Source: Acidobacteriota bacterium (GTDB lineage Bacteria > Acidobacteriota > Terriglobia > Bryobacterales > JACQDG01). Taken from it: DNA of 5,073 nt. Numbering within the stretch: position 1 is the first letter of the stretch; every line of letters begins with the position of its first letter. Shown one piece after another: positions 1 through 4,158 of the stretch. The notes beneath the pieces were generated by a model, which had not been told where the DNA came from, searched no databases, and worked only from the letters and a program-made list of their open reading frames with translations. Both the position numbers and the translations under genes were made by a program. The DNA is taken from contig JACQDI010000917.1 of the NCBI GenBank assembly GCA_016201195.1, forward strand, positions 1-5,073, in the 5' to 3' direction.

Positions 1-166
1 CACGGGCGACGCGGTCGATGTCCTCAGCCGTGGCGTAGGGGACCTGGGCGATCGTCTCGCCAGTCGCCGGGTTGTTGATTGGGTGGAGCGAGCGCCAGGC
101 GGCTTCCTCCCAGCGGCCGTTCACGTAGAACCTAAGAGTGCGAACTTCGGTTGCTGCGGCAATCAT
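1..166 (-). CDS. mmsA: Aldehyde dehydrogenase, probable CoA-acylating methylmalonate-semialdehyde dehydrogenase (N-terminal 55 residues; runs off the window)
   Basis: Only the first 55 codons are present; the gene continues beyond position 1. The start is the ATG at 166-164, which overlaps the transporter stop codon as ATGA and follows a GGGAG motif by 7 bases. The N-terminus reads FYVNGRWEEA, then NPATGETIAQVPYATAEDID at about residues 32-51. NPATGE followed by a (V/I)P.AT.EDID stretch is the typical start of the aldehyde dehydrogenase fold, and the FYVNG opening resembles the MmsA/IolA branch. In that family the enzyme oxidises malonate or methylmalonate semialdehyde with NAD+ and CoA to acetyl-CoA or propionyl-CoA, the last step of uracil or thymine breakdown through beta-alanine or beta-aminoisobutyrate. 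The catalytic Cys and Glu lie outside the window. Membership of the superfamily is firm; the MmsA assignment leans on the neighbouring preA and hydA and could be another aldehyde dehydrogenase. Confidence 0.75.
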   Translation of the reverse strand, partial: MIAAATEVRTLRFYVNGRWEEAAWRSLHPINNPATGETIAQVPYATAEDIDRVAR

Positions 167-1608
167 GCTTCTTCTCCCAAAGGCTCGCGGGCGGCGAGCT
201 GCATGAGCGCGTAATGCGCCGCCCCGGCCACCAGAAAGCCCACGAACCAGGCGTAATCGTAGAGCCAGCGCACCGGCGGAATCACAAGGCCGAGCAACGC
301 CACGGCCACTCCGGCCCCCAGAGCCCAGAGCGCCCGGTAATTCACGCCGCCGCTGTATTCGTAGCTGCGACCGCGCAGGTAGAGGTCGTCGACCGCCAAC
401 TCCCGCCGCCGGACCAAAAAGTAGTCCACCACCATTATCCCCGCAATCGGCCCCAGCAGCCCAGAGTAGCCCACCAGCCAGCCGAAAATATAGGCGCTGT
501 AATCACCCAGCAGTTTCCAGGGCATCATGAGGATTCCGAGCACGCCGGTGATCAGCCCGCCGGTGCGGAACGAGATACGCCGCGGGTTCAGGTTCGAAAA
601 ATCGTTGGACGGCGAGACCACGTTGGCGGCGACGTTGGTGTTGAGCGTCGCGATCAGCAGGGCGATCAAAGCGATGAAGGCCACGAAGGGCCGGTTAAAG
701 CGGCCGAGCAGCGCCACGGGATCCCAGATCGGCTCTTTGAACAGGACCACCGAGGCTGAGGTCACCGCCACGCCGATGAACGAGTAGAGGGTCATGGCCG
801 TGGGCAGGCCCAGCGCCTGCCCCCACATCTGCACCCGCTGCGAGCGGGCATAGCGCGTGAAGTCGGGGATGTTCAGCGCGACGGTGGCCCAGAATCCGAC
901 CATGCCGGTGAGCGCGGGAACAAAGAACTTGAAGAACTCGGCGGGTGTCTGGAACTTGCTGGGCGCGCTCAGCACCGGGCCGAATCCGCCGGCGAGATCG
1001 GTGACCCACCACAGCAGCAGAATCCCCACGCCGAGCATGAACGGCGCGCCGATGCCCTCCAGAAACTTGATGGTTTCGATGCCGCGCCAGATGACGACCA
1101 TATTCAGGGCCCAGAAAAAGAAGAAGCAGACCCAGACGCCGGCGCTGAAACTCGCCCAGGCGGGCCACAGGATCTTCATCATGGCGTGGATGGCCTGGCC
1201 GCCGATCCAGGTGTGGATGCCGAACCACCCGCAGGCCACCAGCGCCCGAAGCACGGCCGGCACGTTGGCCCCCAGCACGCCGAAGGAGGCCCGCACCAGC
1301 ACCGGGAAGGGGATCCCGTAGCGCGTCCCGGCATGGGCGTTGAGCAGCATGGGGACGAGCACGATCAGGTTCCCCAGCAGGATCGTCCCGATGGCCTGCC
1401 ACCAGCTCATGCCCCCGGCGATCAGCCCCGAGGCCAGCATGTAAGTTGGAATACACACACTCATGCCGACCCACAGTGAGGCGTAGTTATACAGGCCCCA
1501 GGTTCGGCGCTGTGGCGGCACAGGCGCGAGGTCCTTGTTGTAGAGCGAGCTGGAGCGAATCTCGGGCATCCCTGGTTCCCGGGCTACAAACTTACTATAC
1601 CCCCGCAT
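163..1608 (-). CDS. NCS1-family nucleobase/hydantoin/allantoin transporter
   Basis: This is a complete integral inner-membrane carrier of 481 aa (468 aa if it starts at the second ATG, 1569), the usual NCS1 length, with about 12 hydrophobic segments. Family landmarks, numbered from the 1608 start: RTWGLYNYASLWVG (35-48), NAHAGTRYGIPFPVLVRASFG (90-110), LRALVACGWFGIHTWIGG (120-137), FWATVALNIPDFTR (239-252), NTNVAANVVSP (323-333), and MVVDYFLVRRRELAVDDLY (392-410). It closely resembles the PucI allantoin permease and Mhp1 hydantoin transporter pattern. W128, W240, N325 and N329 match the Mhp1 substrate residues W117, W220, N314 and N318, while Mhp1 Q121 is replaced by H132. Context suggests uptake of uracil, thymine or a hydantoin-like ring, probably by sodium or proton symport; the exact substrate cannot be read from sequence. 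Start is uncertain: ATG 1608 has GGAG 3 bases upstream inside a hairpin, while ATG 1569 has GGGA with 7-base spacing and is nearer the conserved region. It overlaps the next gene by 4 bases. Confidence 0.93.
   Translation of the reverse strand: MRGYSKFVAREPGMPEIRSSSLYNKDLAPVPPQRRTWGLYNYASLWVGMSVCIPTYMLASGLIAGGMSWWQAIGTILLGNLIVLVPMLLNAHAGTRYGIPFPVLVRASFGVLGANVPAVLRALVACGWFGIHTWIGGQAIHAMMKILWPAWASFSAGVWVCFFFFWALNMVVIWRGIETIKFLEGIGAPFMLGVGILLLWWVTDLAGGFGPVLSAPSKFQTPAEFFKFFVPALTGMVGFWATVALNIPDFTRYARSQRVQMWGQALGLPTAMTLYSFIGVAVTSASVVLFKEPIWDPVALLGRFNRPFVAFIALIALLIATLNTNVAANVVSPSNDFSNLNPRRISFRTGGLITGVLGILMMPWKLLGDYSAYIFGWLVGYSGLLGPIAGIMVVDYFLVRRRELAVDDLYLRGRSYEYSGGVNYRALWALGAGVAVALLGLVIPPVRWLYDYAWFVGFLVAGAAHYALMQLAAREPLGEEA
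174..178 (-). promoter_or_regulatory. Ribosome binding site of the aldehyde dehydrogenase gene, inside the transporter C-terminus
   Basis: Minus-strand GGGAG sits 7 bases before the ATG at 166. It lies within the last codons of the transporter gene, so translation of the dehydrogenase is probably coupled to that of the transporter. It fixes the start codon choice. Confidence 0.7.
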
Positions 1609-1622
1609 CCACTCCGGATGCG
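1604..1622. repeat. Perfect 7-bp inverted repeat spanning the transporter start codon
   Basis: CGCATCC (1604-1610) and GGATGCG (1616-1622) are exact reverse complements separated by the 5-base ACTCC. Read as minus-strand RNA, the loop is GGAGU (SD-like) and the AUG of the transporter (1608-1606) lies in the 3' arm. It could therefore be a translational hairpin, or a DNA operator in the short divergent region between the transporter and mazE. The palindrome is observed; both roles are inferred. Confidence 0.5.
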
Positions 1623-1670
1623 ACTCTCGCCAAGCCTGCAGAGTTGGGGTATGATTATCTTGTGAGAGTC
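1622..1670. repeat. Split inverted repeat flanking the mazE promoter
   Basis: GACTCTC (1622-1628) and GAGAGTC (1664-1670) are exact reverse complements, 35 bases apart. They bracket the predicted -35 and -10 boxes and the antitoxin start. Ribbon-helix-helix antitoxins usually repress their own promoter by binding repeated half-sites, so these arms are candidate operator half-sites. Two 7-base arms at this distance could arise by chance. Confidence 0.3.
1627..1655 (+). promoter_or_regulatory. Predicted sigma70-like promoter of the mazEF module
   Basis: A -35-like TCGCCA (1627-1632, four of six matches to TTGACA) is separated by exactly 17 bp from a -10-like TATGAT (1650-1655, five of six matches to TATAAT). 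Transcription would begin about 7 bases later, around 1662, which is the GTG start codon of the antitoxin. The motif was found by eye; the -10 is strong and the -35 moderate. Confidence 0.5.
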
Positions 1671-1883
1671 AAGACCTCTATCACACTTCCACAGGACCTC
1701 CTGAAACTGATCGACCGGGCGGATTCGAATCGATCCGCGTTCATTGAGCGAGCTTCCCGCGCATACCTGGCACGGCTTCAAAAGGCGAGGCGGGAAGCAA
1801 AGGACGCGGAGATCATCAATTCCAACGCAGACCAGTTGAACGAGGAAGCCATGGATGTGCTTGAATACCAGGGTCTTTTGTGA
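1662..1883 (+). CDS. mazE: Ribbon-helix-helix antitoxin of a MazEF-type module
   Basis: A 73-aa protein, the expected size of a type II antitoxin. Residues 3-10 (VKTSITLP) form the ribbon strand, residues 11-21 the first helix, and NRSAFIERASRAYLARL (23-39) the second helix of a CopG-like DNA-binding domain. The rest is a charged linker (KARREAKDAE) and a tail, INSNADQLNEEAMDVLEY (52-69), of the kind that wraps the cognate toxin. Its expected role is to neutralise the downstream MazF-like RNase and autorepress the operon. The GTG at 1662 is chosen because the RHH strand starts directly after it; an in-frame TTG at 1644 is the alternative. The nearest SD-like GGGG (1646-1649) is 12 bases upstream, which is distant, and the predicted transcription start coincides with the GTG. 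Its stop overlaps the toxin start as GTGA. The fold is RHH rather than the AbrB-like fold of E. coli MazE. Confidence 0.88.
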   Translation: MRVKTSITLPQDLLKLIDRADSNRSAFIERASRAYLARLQKARREAKDAEIINSNADQLNEEAMDVLEYQGLL

Positions 1884-2212
1884 GACGCGGTGAGCTTTAC
1901 CTGGTAAGGAAGCCCGGCCAGGAGGATCCAAAGCGCCAACGCGTATTTGTTATCGTCAGCCGCCAGGCTCTGCTCGATACGAAGTTCTCCTCGGTCATTT
2001 GTGCGCCTGTGTATTCGCGGCACGATGGGCTCAGCACTCAAGTCAGGATCGGAGTCGAGGAGGGCCTGAAGCAGGACTCCAGCATCCACTGCGACGGGCT
2101 GGTGAGCCTGCCAAAGTCCATGCTCACGCGCTACGTCGGACGGCTCAGTGAACAGAAAATCCAGGAACTGAACCACGCCTTGTGGAACGCTCTGGACCTG
2201 GAAAAAGATTGA
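1880..2212 (+). CDS. mazF: MazF/PemK-family endoribonuclease toxin
   Basis: A 110-aa protein of full family length. It starts with GTG 1880, within the GTGA overlap with the antitoxin, and AGGG lies 6 bases upstream. The N-terminus RRGELYLVRKPGQEDPKRQR (2-21) matches the MazF opening strand and first loop. It continues with VFVIVSRQALLD (22-33), VICAPVYSR (39-47), the segment DSSIHCDGLVSLPKSML (66-82), and VGRLSEQKIQELNHALWNAL (86-105), the usual C-terminal strand and helix. MazF toxins cut single-stranded RNA, commonly mRNA, at short sequence motifs and so slow translation; cut specificity cannot be read here. The usual RP after the first loop is RV (21-22), which I believe also occurs in RHH-paired relatives. 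No truncation or frameshift is seen, so the module looks functional. Confidence 0.92.
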   Translation: MRRGELYLVRKPGQEDPKRQRVFVIVSRQALLDTKFSSVICAPVYSRHDGLSTQVRIGVEEGLKQDSSIHCDGLVSLPKSMLTRYVGRLSEQKIQELNHALWNALDLEKD

Positions 2213-2255
2213 AAGCCTGACCGCCCACTACGAGCCGGCAGACGGCGTTTGCAAG

Positions 2256-2268
2256 GATGAGCCTCATC
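2256..2268. repeat. 13-bp palindrome before the second antitoxin gene
   Basis: GATGAG (2256-2261) and CTCATC (2263-2268) are perfect reverse complements around a single C (2262). The palindrome lies in the short gap between the mazF stop and the VapB-like gene, where an autoregulatory operator of a TA module would be expected. An operator role is inferred only from position. Confidence 0.35.
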
Positions 2269-2288
2269 TCTTGCTCCAAGTCGCCAAT

Positions 2289-2513
2289 ATGGAATCTCAG
2301 CCCATCGCAATGAAGTCCGCATCCAAAAAGCGACGAACAGGGGATACCCGATCCGGCGTTCTCTTGGTGGAAACGCCGCGATTCCGCCCCGAATCCTTAG
2401 AGGCTGAGCTGGAGGAAATTGCTTCGAAGATCCCGAAACGGGATCTGGAGCGGCTGCCCCGCGACCTTGCTTCCAATCTGGATCACTACCTCTACTGTCG
2501 GCCGAAGCGATGA
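2289..2513 (+). CDS. Small VapB-like antitoxin candidate, partner of a PIN-domain toxin
   Basis: A 74-aa protein from ATG 2289. A TTG at 2271 (80 aa) or ATG at 2310 (67 aa) are alternative starts, and none has a good SD. The N-terminus is basic (KSASKKRR, 8-15). The C-terminal half has an acidic helix, ESLEAELEEIASKIPKRDLE (35-54), then DLASNLDHYLYCRPKR (59-74). A D-L-x(3)-LDHYLYG-x-PKR-like tail is, from memory, frequent in small proteins encoded directly before PIN toxins, so I infer an antitoxin role; no classical DNA-binding fold is obvious. The stop overlaps the start of the PIN gene as ATGA, supporting co-translation. The frame is intact although the toxin gene is not, so it may be an orphan antitoxin or simply not yet have decayed. 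Confidence 0.65.
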   Translation: MESQPIAMKSASKKRRTGDTRSGVLLVETPRFRPESLEAELEEIASKIPKRDLERLPRDLASNLDHYLYCRPKR

Positions 2514-2765
2514 TGGCCTTTGCCGATACCGCCTATCTCATCGCGATCCCAAACCCCGCCGATCAACTGGCAGAATCGGCCACCGTTGCGCACCGGCAGC
2601 TCGGGGATCGAGGACTGGTGACTACCGAAGAGGTTCCCACCGAGTTCTTGAATTCCATTTCGGGATGCTGGGCCTTGGGTTCGGATCCGCGCATAATCCC
2701 GCAATCCCGAGATTCTCACCGCTGATCGCCACTTCCGGCAGGAAGGCTTCACGATCCTGCTCTGA
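2510..2765 (+). pseudogene. Broken PIN-domain (VapC-like) toxin gene with internal deletion and frameshift
   Basis: The first 50 codons are a good PIN start: FADTAYLIAI (4-13) with the first catalytic Asp (D6), LVTTEEVPTEFLN (36-48) with the conserved Glu (E45). Then DPRIIPQSRD (59-68) resembles the family's middle segment but follows too soon, and the frame stops at 2723-2725. A different frame (+1 relative) starting at 2712 reads ILTADRHFRQEGFTILL and stops at 2763-2765, which is the expected VapC-like C-terminus. The two frames together span 256 bases (not divisible by three), about 85 codons, against roughly 130-145 codons for intact relatives. The central segment with the (T)DCAS-type acidic motif is missing. 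An AATCCCG direct repeat (2695-2701, 2703-2709) sits near the junction. The remnant should be enzymatically dead. It ends 1 base from the convergent hydA stop. Confidence 0.82.
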
Positions 2766-2766
2766 C

Positions 2767-4158
2767 TCACGCCCAAGCCCCTCCCCGCGCCGCGCGCTTG
2801 AGGAAGGCGCCGCGGCCGGGGCGGCTGAGCCAGTTGCCGCGATCCACGATCACCTCGCCGCGCGACAGCACCGTGCGGGCGTTGCCCTTCACGCGGAAAC
2901 CCTCGAACATCGAGTAGTCGACGCGCATGTGGTGGGTTTTGGCGCTGATGAGGTGGTCGGCGTGGGGATCCCAGATGACGATGTCGGCGTCGCTGCCGGC
3001 GGCGAGTACGCCCTTGCGCGGGTAGAGGCCGAAGAGGCGCGCCGGGGTGGTCGAAACCAACTCCACGAAACGGTTCACGCTGATGCGGCCTTCGTTGACC
3101 CCGTGATGATAGATGAGTTGCAAGCGGTTCTCGATGCCGGGGCCGCCGTTGGGGATCTTGGTGAAGTCGTCCTTGCCGAGCGCCTTCTGGTCGGCGAAGC
3201 AGAACGGGCAGTGGTCGGTGGAGACTACTTGTAGGTGATCGTTCTTCAGGCCTTCCCAGAGCTTCGGCGGATGATGCTTCTCCCGCAGAGGCGGGGTGAA
3301 GACGTACTTGGCGCCCTCAAAGCCAGGGCGCGCGAGATCCTCGACCGAGAGCAGCAGGTACTGGGGGCAGGTCTCGGCGAAGGCGGGCAGGCCCCGGTCG
3401 CGTGCCTCGCGCACCTGGTTCAGCGCGTCTTCCGATGACAGGTGCACGATGTAGACCGGAGCGCCGGCGATCTCGGCCATGGCGATGGCGCGGTGGACGG
3501 CTTCGGCCTCCGCGGTGGCCGGGCGAGTGAGCGCGTGGTAGATGGGCGCGGTCTTGCCCTCGGCGAGCGCGCGCTTCACGATCACGTCGATCACGCCGCC
3601 GTTCTCGGCATGCATGCAGATCAGCGCCCCGTTCTTCGCGGTTTGGGAAAGCGCCTTGAAAATGGTGGCGTCGTCGACCATGAGCACGCCGGGGTAGGCC
3701 ATGAACAGCTTAAAGCTGGCCACGCCCTCGGCGACCAGCGAGTCGAGGTCTTCGAGGCCGGCCTCACCCAAGTCGGTGACGATCATGTGCAGGCCGTAGT
3801 CAATCGTGGCGCGCCCATCGGCCTTCTTCCACCAGGTGTCGAGGGCGTCGCGCATCTTGGTGCCCTTGGCCTGGATGGCGAAGTCGATCAGGGTGGTGGT
3901 GCCGCCGAAGGCAGCGGCGCGAGTGCCGGTCTCGAAATCATCGCTCGATACCGTGCCGCCGAAGGGCATGTCCAGGTGGGTGTGGCAGTCGATTCCGCCC
4001 GGTAGCAGGAGCATGCCCGTCGCGTCGATGACCTTGTCCGCGCCGCTGGCCGGGATCCCGGGGGCGATGTCCTTGATCTTGTCGCCCTCAATCAAAATGT
4101 CGGCGGCAAAAGTTTTCTCCGCCGTAACTACCGTACCGTTCCGGATCAGTGTGCTCAA
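2767..4158 (-). CDS. hydA: Dihydropyrimidinase / D-hydantoinase
   Basis: A 463-aa cytosolic amidohydrolase that opens 5,6-dihydrouracil or dihydrothymine to N-carbamoyl-beta-alanine or its 2-methyl analogue, step two of reductive pyrimidine degradation. It uses a binuclear metal centre. Numbered from TTG 4158, the metal ligands are all present: H59 and H61 in GGIDCHTHLD, the carbamylated lysine K150 in GVASFKLFMAYPG, H183 in CMHAENG, H239 in VYIVHLSSEDA and D315 in STDHCPF. These fall at or within one residue of the positions I recall for the Bacillus D-hydantoinase. Substrate residues Y155 and N337 (IPNGGPGIENRLQL) are also present; position 288 is Thr (FTPPLR). C-terminal landmarks are STTPARLFGLYPRKG (369-383) and the usual GRGAFLKR (449-456). 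TTG 4158 is chosen because it overlaps the preA stop (TTGA), sits 7 bases after AGGAG, and matches the family N-terminus; GTG 4161 is the alternative. Confidence 0.95.
   Translation of the reverse strand: MSTLIRNGTVVTAEKTFAADILIEGDKIKDIAPGIPASGADKVIDATGMLLLPGGIDCHTHLDMPFGGTVSSDDFETGTRAAAFGGTTTLIDFAIQAKGTKMRDALDTWWKKADGRATIDYGLHMIVTDLGEAGLEDLDSLVAEGVASFKLFMAYPGVLMVDDATIFKALSQTAKNGALICMHAENGGVIDVIVKRALAEGKTAPIYHALTRPATAEAEAVHRAIAMAEIAGAPVYIVHLSSEDALNQVREARDRGLPAFAETCPQYLLLSVEDLARPGFEGAKYVFTPPLREKHHPPKLWEGLKNDHLQVVSTDHCPFCFADQKALGKDDFTKIPNGGPGIENRLQLIYHHGVNEGRISVNRFVELVSTTPARLFGLYPRKGVLAAGSDADIVIWDPHADHLISAKTHHMRVDYSMFEGFRVKGNARTVLSRGEVIVDRGNWLSRPGRGAFLKRAARGGAWA

Noticed and set aside
151..1479. 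Plus-strand open frames opposite the transporter
   Set aside because: Their translations are low-complexity, rich in Arg, His and Pro, without family features, and the opposite strand is a convincing membrane protein.
1594..1599. Minus-strand TATAGT as a -10 box for the transporter
   Set aside because: It matches five of six bases, but no acceptable -35 lies 16-18 bp upstream, and it would fall inside the gene if ATG 1608 is used. Kept only as a possibility in support of the ATG 1569 start.
1446..1661. N-terminal extension of the antitoxin frame back to ATG 1446
   Set aside because: The extra 72 residues are antisense to the transporter start and are not part of an RHH protein; the ribbon strand begins right after GTG 1662.
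2213..2288. Separate promoter for the second TA module (TTGAAA at 2209-2214 as -35)
   Set aside because: No -10-like hexamer occurs 16-18 bp downstream.
2732..2745. CTTCC-GGCA-GGAAG hairpin as a terminator between the convergent genes
   Set aside because: The stem is only 5 bp, it lies within the PIN remnant's coding sequence, and no T-run follows on either strand.
2419..4005. Long plus-strand open frames opposite hydA (for example 2419-3234 and 3442-4005)
   Set aside because: They run antisense to a clearly functional gene with all catalytic residues, have no recognisable domains, and are expected by-products of high-GC coding sequence.
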